The position numbers were made by a program, and so were the translations under genes. Source: Thermoplasmatota archaeon (GTDB lineage Archaea; Thermoplasmatota; E2; DHVEG-1). Taken from it: DNA of 40,052 bases. The notes below the pieces were generated by a model. It was not told the DNA's origin and made no database searches. It saw only the letters and a list, made by a program, of their open reading frames with translations. The stretch covers positions 1 through 40,052 of the forward strand of contig JAUWBM010000013.1 of the NCBI GenBank assembly GCA_030601705.1. The letters are read 5' to 3'. Each line of letters opens with the position of its first letter. The stretch's first letter is position 1. Shown piece after piece: positions 28,703 through 37,314 of the stretch.

Positions 28703-30598
28703 TTATCTTTTCTTCTTTATATAAACAATAAAAACAATTGCCGCTATAAACACAACTATAATAAAACCTATCCCTGAAGGAATTTCATTTCCTTCATTTT
28801 CTTCTTGAAATGTATTTTCTGAGAACAATTTCCCTTTCAACAGCATATCGCTAGCACGAAATGCGTTTTTGATTAGCTGAAAACCTGAACTATAGTCACC
28901 TTGTTCAATCAGTTTCTTGCCATTTTTGTATTCTTCATATGATGTTGATATGTTTTTTCCAATGGCTTGTGCTGCGTTAAGCCTCGATTCACAAACATTG
29001 AGTGCAATATCTGTAATTTTGCTGATAGTTCTTAATTCTGATATATTTCTGAGAGAGTCAATTGCACTGGTCATCAAATCCAATGAAACAGAATAATTTT
29101 CTCTCCAGATTCTGCCTATTATTTCAATAATTTCTTGATTATTATTGGAACTTTTACCCACTTCCAACCATATTTGCTCAGTTAGCCATGCCTGCTCCTG
29201 TATACTAGTATCTACAATTGTTAAAAATTCAGATATATCTGAGTTATTTTCTATCAACTTATTTGCCATCTCTTCATGCCCTTCAGTTTCGCTTAAAAAG
29301 ACGTCTTCTACTCTACTAAAGATGGGAGTTAACGTACCATGTCCATAAAGATCTAATAACTCAAGCGATACTTCTGCTGCTTGTCCTGTTTTATAAGGTT
29401 CATAAAAATCATTATTAGATATGTGAATTGGAACGTAAATTGAAGAACATGCATGGTTTGCAGAAAACCATCCACTACTTAATAGGCCGTAATTTTCTTC
29501 AGGAATTTTGTAAATCATTACTGATTCATAAGGAAAAAAATCTTGGCACATCGGCCGTAAACCTTCAAGATCTTCACCATGAAGACGGGACCAGTTTATC
29601 ATATCCTTTAAAGTTATACATCCATATTTAGACTCAATGTATTGTAACATTTTGTCTTCCCATGCTTTAAAAACATAGCTTACCGAAACCTTTGCCTTTT
29701 TACCGTCGATATCTATCAATCTTACGCTATAATCTCCAACAGTTTCCCTTTCTCCAAGTTTTATTTCGACTCTAGTTCCCATTATTCTAATCATTTTATT
29801 ATATATTTTAACAAATGGAACCTGCCGGGCGACTATCCAATCTTCGCCGATACCAACAATTTTCACGCCATATAATGAATTTAATCGCACCGTTCTCCCT
29901 CTTCTCACATAGCCCTCTTTTTCTATATCAAACGATGATGCAATTGGAAGTTTTTTATGACGTTGAGTTCTCCACAGTTCTTTTGGATAATTACTCATTA
30001 CTACAATGTCGTTTATTTCTTTAACATTGTAATGAAATGCATCTGCCTCTATCACAAATGCTTTTTTTGGACCTACAACAAAAAGATTCTCAGATACTCC
30101 CGATGCATGCAGTTGGTCTACACAATCTTCAGTCATTAAATTAACAGCTTGATTTTCATCATCTGCTTTTTCACAAGCATATCGTATCCAGTCAAAGTCA
30201 TCCCAAGCATTTCTTGTCGGATTCTTCCAATTCGAATCTGTATCAGCATCGCCAAACGCGATACCAGAATCAGTTAGAGTCGTTCCTGCTTTTACAATAT
30301 TTGGGATGGTATCTCCTTTTGTAGCGACACCTATGAATTTATGCTTTGTTTTAAACTCCATAGGTTTTCCAGTCCATGGATGATTGTATGTGTATTCATA
30401 TCCCTCAGGAACTATACAGAGAACTTGCGGCCCTGGTCTGCTTGGATCTCTTACCTTTAACAACAGATTGTAATTTCCATCTGTTGCATCGCCAACTGCT
30501 ACTATATCCTTACAACCTTTTATGTTTAGAGATACAATGACATTTGATAAAAGAAATATAATGAAAATAACATAGAATATCTTATTATGTCTTGTCAT
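28703..30598 (-). CDS. Exported, C-terminally membrane-anchored Ntn-hydrolase-like protein (C69/C45-type)
   Basis: N-terminal hydrophobic segment followed by GCKDIVAVGDATDGNYNLLLKVRDPSRPGPQVL (Ntn Cys context), later DCVDQLHASG, NHACSSIYVPIHI; C-terminal TM + KKKR. Confidence 0.6.
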   Translation of the reverse strand: MTRHNKIFYVIFIIFLLSNVIVSLNIKGCKDIVAVGDATDGNYNLLLKVRDPSRPGPQVLCIVPEGYEYTYNHPWTGKPMEFKTKHKFIGVATKGDTIPNIVKAGTTLTDSGIAFGDADTDSNWKNPTRNAWDDFDWIRYACEKADDENQAVNLMTEDCVDQLHASGVSENLFVVGPKKAFVIEADAFHYNVKEINDIVVMSNYPKELWRTQRHKKLPIASSFDIEKEGYVRRGRTVRLNSLYGVKIVGIGEDWIVARQVPFVKIYNKMIRIMGTRVEIKLGERETVGDYSVRLIDIDGKKAKVSVSYVFKAWEDKMLQYIESKYGCITLKDMINWSRLHGEDLEGLRPMCQDFFPYESVMIYKIPEENYGLLSSGWFSANHACSSIYVPIHISNNDFYEPYKTGQAAEVSLELLDLYGHGTLTPIFSRVEDVFLSETEGHEEMANKLIENNSDISEFLTIVDTSIQEQAWLTEQIWLEVGKSSNNNQEIIEIIGRIWRENYSVSLDLMTSAIDSLRNISELRTISKITDIALNVCESRLNAAQAIGKNISTSYEEYKNGKKLIEQGDYSSGFQLIKNAFRASDMLLKGKLFSENTFQEENEGNEIPSGIGFIIVVFIAAIVFIVYIKKKR

Positions 30599-30670
30599 GC
30601 AATAGCATATAATATATTTAAAAATATATAAATATGTTTTGCACTGATAAAAAATTATTTGTCAAAAAGG

Positions 30671-31579
30671 CTACTTTGATTCTTTTTTCTGTTTTTTCGA
30701 ATTGGTTTTTTTCTTTTTTTCTTTTGCAGGTTTTGATTCTTTTTTAGACTTATCTTCTTTCTTTTTGGCAGGCTTTTTTGCGATTTTCTTTTCTTTTACT
30801 TCAGGTTCCTTTTTGGGTTTATCTTTCTTCTTTGTTGCTGGTTTTTCAGTTTTCTTTTCTTCCTTTACTTCAGGTTCTTTTTTAGGTTTTTCTTCTTTTG
30901 TTTCTTCCTTCTTCACTTCTTTTTTCTCAGCTTCTTTAGGTTCTTCAGTTTCCTTTGCAGGTTTTCTCTCTTCAATTTCGATTGTTGGTAATCTTTTTAA
31001 TTCCGTCTTATATATTTCAACTCTTTTTACTGGATAGAATTTTTTACAGTTTTTGTATATCGCGCTGCCTGTTTTTCCTTCTAAGGTATCTCTGAGGAAC
31101 TCGTTGAGCGTTTTTGTTTTTCCTTCTTTCGTAATAGTTTCTTTCATGACGTTTCGGATTAGCTTTTTTTGAGAATTCTGTATACGTTTCTCGGTGATGG
31201 CAAACGGTTTAACCCTAAGATATGCGCCATCTCTTGTTTCAATATCATATACGCCATCAACACGTGATTTTCTTCTTCGTATCATTCTCCTCAAATAATC
31301 AGACGTAAGAGTGTGTCCATTAAACTGTGTGTGGGCATTTCCATCTTGAATCTTATCAATTTTAAAGAATAATTTAATATGGGCTTTTCTAAAATCGTTT
31401 GTTATATCTTGGAGAGATACTTCGGTTATTCTGCCAATCAAATTATTTGGTTTATCCGATAAAGTTTCAGATACCGGAGCACTGTCAAATAAAGTCGGTG
31501 CTAGTATTTGATACCAATTTTTTGCTCGCCATTTATCTTTGACTTTTCTCGATGTAGACCTTGCTCGTGCTTTTGCCAT
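30671..31579 (-). CDS. rps3ae: Ribosomal protein eS1 (S3Ae) with long Lys/Glu-rich C-terminal tail
   Basis: WYQILAPTLFDSAPVSET…IGRITEVSLQDITNDF…KLFFKI…GHTLTSDYLRRMIRRRKSRVDGVYDIETRDGAYLRVKPFAIT; GTGAT-N4-ATG at 31579. Confidence 0.9.
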   Translation of the reverse strand: MAKARARSTSRKVKDKWRAKNWYQILAPTLFDSAPVSETLSDKPNNLIGRITEVSLQDITNDFRKAHIKLFFKIDKIQDGNAHTQFNGHTLTSDYLRRMIRRRKSRVDGVYDIETRDGAYLRVKPFAITEKRIQNSQKKLIRNVMKETITKEGKTKTLNEFLRDTLEGKTGSAIYKNCKKFYPVKRVEIYKTELKRLPTIEIEERKPAKETEEPKEAEKKEVKKEETKEEKPKKEPEVKEEKKTEKPATKKKDKPKKEPEVKEKKIAKKPAKKKEDKSKKESKPAKEKKKKTNSKKQKKESK

Positions 31580-31701
31580 ACGTATCACTTAAATTTTTAA
31601 TTCGTTTTATTAATAGATTTTTCTGAGTAATGGAGTTCTTATACTTAAAATATACTGGCGATACAGTAGTTTTGAAAGTGTATACAAAAATCAACAATAT
31701 T

Positions 31702-32499
31702 TTAAAAAGCATCAACAATTTTTACATTTCTTTCTTTAGCTTTCTTAAAAATTTCTTTTCTTAACGCATTGTAATGCGCCTTGTTTTCAAATACATTTTT
31801 TGAAAAAGCTTTATACATTTCCTGGTCTTGAAAAATGCTTTTTTTGATATTATCCCAAATACCCGGTTTTAGATTCAAAGAATCAATCCATATCTTTGAA
31901 GCGCCATACGTGATAAAGGTATCAATCATTTCAGGAATATCACTCTTTAAAATTGAGGGATAGATTGGACCAAAGAAAATGCTAGTTTGTACTCCTACAT
32001 CAGCATATTTTCTTAAAACATCCAGCCTTTTTTCAACAGGTGATGAATATGGCTCGAGTAGTTTCCGTTCATTATCATCAAGCGTTGTAATACTCATTAT
32101 CACTTCAGCATCAGAAAATTTTGATACCATATTGATATCTCTTACTACTAGGGAAGATTTAGTCTGAATACTAATTGGAAAATCATATTTCAGAAGTTGC
32201 TCCAAACAATATCGCGTAAGTTTATACTTCTTCTCAATGGGTTGATATGGGTCTGTGACAGTAGAGATTCCAACAACACCACGCTTCTTGTTTTTAATCT
32301 CTTTTGAAAGAACCAACGGAATATTTGCTTTCACATCGATAAAATTCCCCCAATTTTCTCTTTTTATTTTCAAAACATTTGGTGCATAACAATAGGCACA
32401 ATTATGCTCGCAACCTCTATAGGGATTCAAAGAATAATCTAATCCAGGTAATGTAGAAAGAGATAAAGCTGTTTTACAATTAATCTGTCTGATTTTCAT
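31702..32499 (-). CDS. Radical SAM protein (SPL/Rv2578c-like)
   Basis: LDYSLNPYRGCEHNCAYCYAPN (CxxxCxxC variant), GISTVTDPYQPIEKKYKLTRYCLEQLL; start MKIRQINCK at 32499 with GTGAT-TAT-ATG. Confidence 0.88.
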   Translation of the reverse strand: MKIRQINCKTALSLSTLPGLDYSLNPYRGCEHNCAYCYAPNVLKIKRENWGNFIDVKANIPLVLSKEIKNKKRGVVGISTVTDPYQPIEKKYKLTRYCLEQLLKYDFPISIQTKSSLVVRDINMVSKFSDAEVIMSITTLDDNERKLLEPYSSPVEKRLDVLRKYADVGVQTSIFFGPIYPSILKSDIPEMIDTFITYGASKIWIDSLNLKPGIWDNIKKSIFQDQEMYKAFSKNVFENKAHYNALRKEIFKKAKERNVKIVDAF

Positions 32500-32503
32500 A
32501 TAA

Positions 32504-33769
32504 TCACAAATAATCTTCAAGTCTTTTCTGGTACAGTTGATTTTTGAGAACAGCACTATTCCTCATCCATCTTTGAAGAGGGATATCCATGATTTCTGAA
32601 ACATGCAACAAAGCTTCATTTAATGTGTCAAATTTCCTATATTCTTGTCTTAAAGCACTTCTTACACTTTCTCTCACATTCCATACTCCTATTGGCATGA
32701 TATAGCCAGGATGGGCTTCTCTCATAATCACTGCTCCAGCCTGACGACTCTCTTTATTAAGCAATTCATTTACTGCGAGTCGGGCCGCATAGTAGCAACC
32801 CCCAATCTCAGCATAGGTTGTTCTCCCGTCATAAAACTCGTAGCTATTAAAGATCGAAATAGTTTTACCATAAGGGTTCCAGGTGGTATTTGGATACCAC
32901 GCCTCAATAAGTTCATACTGCCATTCAGTCGGTGTCATTAGTATTATCCAGCGATTATCAAACTGGTTGAGATAGTACATTCTAAATTCGTTGATGTATG
33001 GATATGTCTTTGTTTTGTTCATTAATTCCTTACCGATGAGTGAGTCAACTGCGGTAATGCTCCATCGTGTTGGGACAAACTTTCTATACTTATTAACACC
33101 AAAAGCTCCAACGCTAAACGCACGCTGGATCTTAGAAACCTTCACACCACTTTTGTAAACATCTAAAATTGCATCTTTTGATTTGAGGTCTGTATCATAA
33201 AACGCTTTCTCAATATGCTGGTCATATTTTGGATTTGTAATATCAAGTTTTTTTAACGGTGCTGAGGGACCGTGAGGTTGTATTTCATCATAAAATGCAA
33301 TTCTGCCATATGGTTTTTTTTCAAATAATGCTTCAGCAAAAACAGAATTTTTCGAGAGTGCAAGTTCTCTTGTATATTCAACAACTTCGTGAGGATTTTC
33401 AACATCAGAAACATCTACCGTAAATTTCCCTCGCACAAGCTGTGAGCGAAAATCAACGATGTCATCAATGCTTTTATCTAACCACAGTTCTGGTGTGTCA
33501 ATTATGGAAGTATCTCCCATAACTGGAGGTATCATGGGACCGACCGATACCTTAGGATAGCCTATTCTTCCTACAAAAACACTTGGGGGTGATGCACCTC
33601 CAAGTCTCAATGTACTGATCAACGGTTTTGTCTTTATTTTTGAATGGTACCGTATAATAACTGGGCATCTTGATTTACCACATAAAAACTTAGTGCCTCT
33701 GCACAATGCACACATGCTAGTTGAGTTTTTTCTCTCAACAGGTAAGAGTTTTTTTTGAATATCTTGCAC
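32504..33769 (-). CDS. nreA: DNA repair protein NreA family
   Basis: CALCRGTKFLCGKSRCP, GASPPSVFVGRIGYPKVSVGPMIPP, QPHGPSAPL, WEIL-type C-half (YFDGRTTYAEIGGCYYAARL); C-terminal QKRLEDYL is PIP-box-like; GTG start with SD GGGGGA. Confidence 0.9.
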   Translation of the reverse strand: MQDIQKKLLPVERKNSTSMCALCRGTKFLCGKSRCPVIIRYHSKIKTKPLISTLRLGGASPPSVFVGRIGYPKVSVGPMIPPVMGDTSIIDTPELWLDKSIDDIVDFRSQLVRGKFTVDVSDVENPHEVVEYTRELALSKNSVFAEALFEKKPYGRIAFYDEIQPHGPSAPLKKLDITNPKYDQHIEKAFYDTDLKSKDAILDVYKSGVKVSKIQRAFSVGAFGVNKYRKFVPTRWSITAVDSLIGKELMNKTKTYPYINEFRMYYLNQFDNRWIILMTPTEWQYELIEAWYPNTTWNPYGKTISIFNSYEFYDGRTTYAEIGGCYYAARLAVNELLNKESRQAGAVIMREAHPGYIMPIGVWNVRESVRSALRQEYRKFDTLNEALLHVSEIMDIPLQRWMRNSAVLKNQLYQKRLEDYL

Positions 33770-33835
33770 CGTTCCCCCATCTTAATCTTTGTTTTTTATA
33801 TTTTATGTAAGAGGATTGAAAGTATACCTTTTAAT

Positions 33836-34222
33836 CTACTCGGCTTTCTTTTTTAACGTATTGATCCATGCCGGTAATCCTTCAATCGTACGGATCGTAG
33901 ACCTTTTTGCAAATATCTCTCTGTACTTTGTATTACACATTACTCGGCTTTCTAGATTTTTCTTTATCATGGCGCACAGGTATCCGCCCGTCCTATCCCA
34001 ATCTGTAAGTAGTATGATGCTTTTGTATTTCCGAGCCATCATATCACAAAAATTGGAAATTGACATCCCAACATTGAAACGGATTATTTCTCCCGTTACA
34101 TCTAATTTTCGCAATGCATCCCTGTCTTTTTCTCCCTCTACAATTATTGGTACAGTTTTGTTGTCTTCCCTCAGTTCTTGGAGAGCCTTTTCTAACTCTT
34201 CCAGGGATTTTTCATAATCCAC
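33836..34222 (-). CDS. Small Toprim-domain protein
   Basis: VPIIVEGEKDRDALRKL…IILLTDWDRTGGYLCAMI (E…DxD Toprim motifs). Confidence 0.83.
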   Translation of the reverse strand: MDYEKSLEELEKALQELREDNKTVPIIVEGEKDRDALRKLDVTGEIIRFNVGMSISNFCDMMARKYKSIILLTDWDRTGGYLCAMIKKNLESRVMCNTKYREIFAKRSTIRTIEGLPAWINTLKKKAE

Positions 34223-34535
34223 GTAATGACCCCTTTATTTTCTTACATATGTCTTCTATTTGTACATTTTTAATTGCAACTGTCTTTTCCCTGCTTTTTT
34301 GTCCATGTATAATACATATATCTTTTGGTGAAATATTGAAATATATTGCAATTTGATCTATCACTTCGCTATTTGCTTTATTTTCTTTTGCTTCAGCTTT
34401 TACTTTTATTTCAATAGAGTTGCGCCATATACTATAGCCAGCTGGAAAAACAGGTTGAGAAGAACCTGGTATCACATGTAATTGTAATCGTACTTCATTG
34501 TTTGACAGATTCAATGCATTTTTCCAATCTCTCAT
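34212..34535 (-). CDS. DUF167 (YggU-type) family protein
   Basis: LQLHVIPGSSQPVFPAG…IEIKVKAEAKENKANSEVIDQIAIYFNISPKDICIIHGQKSREKTVAI. Confidence 0.83.
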   Translation of the reverse strand: MRDWKNALNLSNNEVRLQLHVIPGSSQPVFPAGYSIWRNSIEIKVKAEAKENKANSEVIDQIAIYFNISPKDICIIHGQKSREKTVAIKNVQIEDICKKIKGSLRGL

Positions 34536-34554
34536 AGTATCTCTAAAAAAGAAG

Positions 34555-34905
34555 TTAGGACTCGCTGAGTTTTAGTATCGCCTCGGCGATATCGCCGTTT
34601 GCCTCTTCAAGGGCTTTTCGCGCTTCTTTCTCTGATTTCCCTGTTTGATCTACCACTAGTTTAATGTCATCCTTTAGAGTATCTTCGGCTCTATCCCTGA
34701 TTACAGGTTCTCCTGAAATTTGAAAGGTTTTTTGCCCTTGTGCATCCATAATTGTTACTTCAGCATCGTCAAAAACGTATTCTTTTGAATCGGTTTGAAT
34801 GATTACTTTTTCAACATTATCAATATTTTTTATGTTGATCCCGAGTCTACGCATCATTTGATTCATTTGCCGTTGATTCATTCTCCCAGGCATTCCAGGT
34901 ATCAT
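34555..34905 (-). CDS. nac: Nascent polypeptide-associated complex protein (archaeal NAC)
   Basis: MNQRQMNQMMRRLGI…VIIQTDSKEYVFDDAEVTIMDAQGQKTFQISG plus C-terminal UBA (SEKEARKALEEANGDIAEAILKLSES). Confidence 0.93.
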   Translation of the reverse strand: MIPGMPGRMNQRQMNQMMRRLGINIKNIDNVEKVIIQTDSKEYVFDDAEVTIMDAQGQKTFQISGEPVIRDRAEDTLKDDIKLVVDQTGKSEKEARKALEEANGDIAEAILKLSES

Positions 34906-35087
34906 ATATATCTACCTTCTACAATTCCGAAGCATATACAGATCATTCCTTTAACTTACGAGGAATATTTTTTAATTATTGAACGGCTAATCGCTATATA
35001 TGCTCCTTTCATGAGGGATATACACTTTTTGTTATATCTAATTTATCAAAGTAGATGTTAAGAATTTATTCACTTTTTAAACAGCTT

Positions 35088-35113
35088 ATTATATTGAGTC
35101 AAACTAATATAAT
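35088..35113. repeat. Perfect 8-bp inverted repeat ATTATATT-N10-AATATAAT
   Basis: Read directly; intergenic, between the NAC and Lrp genes. Confidence 0.7.
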
Positions 35114-35367
35114 GTATCTCTTTAAGATGTTGCTGAAGTGACTTTGGCTGTCGAATATTCATACATATGGTGGAAGACGAGGATTAAAACTCCTGAAAAA
35201 CTTGAGTTAACGGATGTTCATGGCGGTTCTCTGTGAATGAATAATAAATTACCAGGATTAACACAACCTCACTGCTAACATGTATAATATAGCATTTAGA
35301 AATTAATAAATATCTATTGATAGTTTGGATGGCTATTATGAAACTGTAGTTTGGAGGAGACATATTT

Positions 35368-35892
35368 ATGCCTAAAAGCAGTAGAAAACAAATTGATGAA
35401 GATGAAAAAAAGATTATTAAAGAAATGCAGAAAAATGCGAAAGAAGGTATCGACAAAATCGCGAAACGATGTGGTTTTTCCAGACAGAAGATATGGAGAA
35501 TCATAAAAAGACTTGAAAAAAACAAAACTATCTGGGGATACAATGCAGTAGTCGATGACGACAAACTAGGTTTGAAACGATACATAATGCTTATCAAAAA
35601 ATCTCCTCAACCATTGGGTGATACAGTCAATAAGATAATTGACCTTACCATGCATAAAAAAGGGAAAGAAATTGGAGTAGATATTATATGTAGCACCTAT
35701 CTTCATGGAAAGTATGATTGGATGTTCATTTTCTCAGCTAAGGATATTAAAAGTGTAAAAAAATTTAATGAAATCCTAATTAGAGAATACGAAAATGTGA
35801 TAAGTGAAGTTGATATCATGGAATACATCTTCTCAATAAAAAAATGTGGAATAACGAACCCTGAAGTTAAAAAATTAAAGGAGTATTTCTAA
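35368..35892 (+). CDS. Lrp/AsnC-family transcriptional regulator
   Basis: N-terminal HTH (EKKIIKEMQKNAKEGIDKIAKRCGFSRQKIWRIIKRLEKNKTIWGYNAVVD) and RAM-like C-terminal domain; SD GGAGGAG. Confidence 0.87.
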   Translation: MPKSSRKQIDEDEKKIIKEMQKNAKEGIDKIAKRCGFSRQKIWRIIKRLEKNKTIWGYNAVVDDDKLGLKRYIMLIKKSPQPLGDTVNKIIDLTMHKKGKEIGVDIICSTYLHGKYDWMFIFSAKDIKSVKKFNEILIREYENVISEVDIMEYIFSIKKCGITNPEVKKLKEYF

Positions 35893-36012
35893 CATTGTGA
35901 TGTAGTTAGGAAGAGGCAAAGGCTGATTCACATTAGATGTAAAAATTGTGGTTGGCGTTTACCTTTTTCTAGTAAAAATGGATAGCATAAACAAACTACC
36001 GAATAACTGAGA

Positions 36013-36219
36013 TTATAAAGTAGACATGTCTTTCTCCATCATCTTCTCTAATTCTTTATCTACACCTTGTTCCTTTGCAATTTTTTGAATTTCAGAGATA
36101 ATGCTTTCCCATAAAACTTGTTGCGATAATGCATAATCCCACATATCAAGACGTTCTGTACCATCGGCTTTTTTGAATTCTTCAATAAGTTCCTTTTTAT
36201 CTTTCTCATTCATGGTCAA
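36013..36219 (-). CDS. Small acidic protein, unknown function
   Basis: 68 aa, codon usage plausible, SD-like AGAGGT upstream. Confidence 0.6.
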   Translation of the reverse strand: MTMNEKDKKELIEEFKKADGTERLDMWDYALSQQVLWESIISEIQKIAKEQGVDKELEKMMEKDMSTL

Positions 36220-36501
36220 ACCTCTTGTTATTTCATAGTTAGTAAGACATCCGATAAAACGAATAAAACGAAAGTTTTAATCTTTTCGTTGAAAGTTTTG
36301 AAAAGATGAGAAACTATGGGAGGGATTGAAAGAAGAGAGGCTAGGTAGATTCCCTCACATCTTGAAGATATATTGTCTTTTTTGTTTATATAGTTGAGAA
36401 GGGGGGGATGGAAGTATTGATTCCCTTAAACATAAACCAGTAGTTTTTGCTTTATGGGAAAATTTTGATAAGGAACAAAGGTTTACCTCCTCCGATTTGT
36501 A

Positions 36502-37167
36502 ATGAACGGTCGGAAAACCTACTACTCATTCCATGACATTCCCTTTGGGGGCACAGGAACTTATAATAGTTTAGAGCCTGGAATGAGATTTAGTCAGGGG
36601 GAAATAGTTCAGATTCTCATTGCTATGGTCGTGCTTACAATATCCTTTTCTTTTGCGTTTGCACCACACCCTCCGTTGTCTAATCTCAGTGCCGTCGTTG
36701 GGAATTTACCTCTTTCTTTTCTTGCTATAGCAACCGCCTTTGTTTGTCATGAAATTGCCCATAAGTACATGGGACAAAAGTATGGGTATTGGTCAGAATT
36801 TAGAATGTATCCGCAAGGTCTTTTATTTGCATTGTTTCTTGGTGTTACTGTTGGAATCGTGTTTGCTGCTCCAGGGGCTGTGCAAATATTCGGCAATCCA
36901 AGTAGAGAGAAAATGGGGAGGATAGCTGCTGCTGGCCCATCTACGAATCTTATGATTTCAGTTATATTTTTCCTGCTATGGCTTTTCTCTGATGGTTACT
37001 TAGGATATGTTGCTTTTTTTATTGCCTATATTAACGCATTTCTGGCTTTTTTTAATCTACTTCCTTTTGGTCCTTTGGATGGAATGAAAATATTCAGATG
37101 GAAAAAAGAAGTATGGGGTATGCTAATCGTCATAAGTCTCGGTATTTTTATTGCTCTGATGGTATAA
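36502..37167 (+). CDS. M50 (site-2-protease family) membrane metallopeptidase
   Basis: VCHEIAHKYMGQKYGYWSEFRMYPQG (HExxH) and NLLPFGPLDGMKIF (NxxPxxxLDG); multiple TM segments. Confidence 0.88.
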   Translation: MNGRKTYYSFHDIPFGGTGTYNSLEPGMRFSQGEIVQILIAMVVLTISFSFAFAPHPPLSNLSAVVGNLPLSFLAIATAFVCHEIAHKYMGQKYGYWSEFRMYPQGLLFALFLGVTVGIVFAAPGAVQIFGNPSREKMGRIAAAGPSTNLMISVIFFLLWLFSDGYLGYVAFFIAYINAFLAFFNLLPFGPLDGMKIFRWKKEVWGMLIVISLGIFIALMV

Positions 37168-37314
37168 CAGTCGAAGATGCATCGAACAATATCTTTGGTA
37201 TTCTTCTGTTGATAATCTGTATTTTAAATATTCCTCGATGGCTCATGGAATATCAAAAATATTCTTCGATAAACCTCAAAATATATAGATTATTACTTGT
37301 TTAACATTTTTGGT

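Noticed and set aside
30674-31037. ORF 30702-31037 (+), Phe/Ser-rich membrane-like protein
   Set aside because: Antisense of the Lys/Glu-rich eS1 tail; an artefact of AAG/GAA repeats read in reverse.
35138-35236. GTG-initiated 32-codon ORF (VTLAVEYSYIWWKTRIKTPEKLELTDVHGGSL)
   Set aside because: Coding-like appearance, but no homology or SD I can support; could be chance.
35923-35985. Short frame with CKNCGW (…RLIHIRCKNCGWRLPFSSKNG) after the Lrp gene, possible CTG-start Zn-ribbon microprotein or gene remnant
   Set aside because: Only one CxxC pair and 20 codons from the CTG; insufficient evidence.
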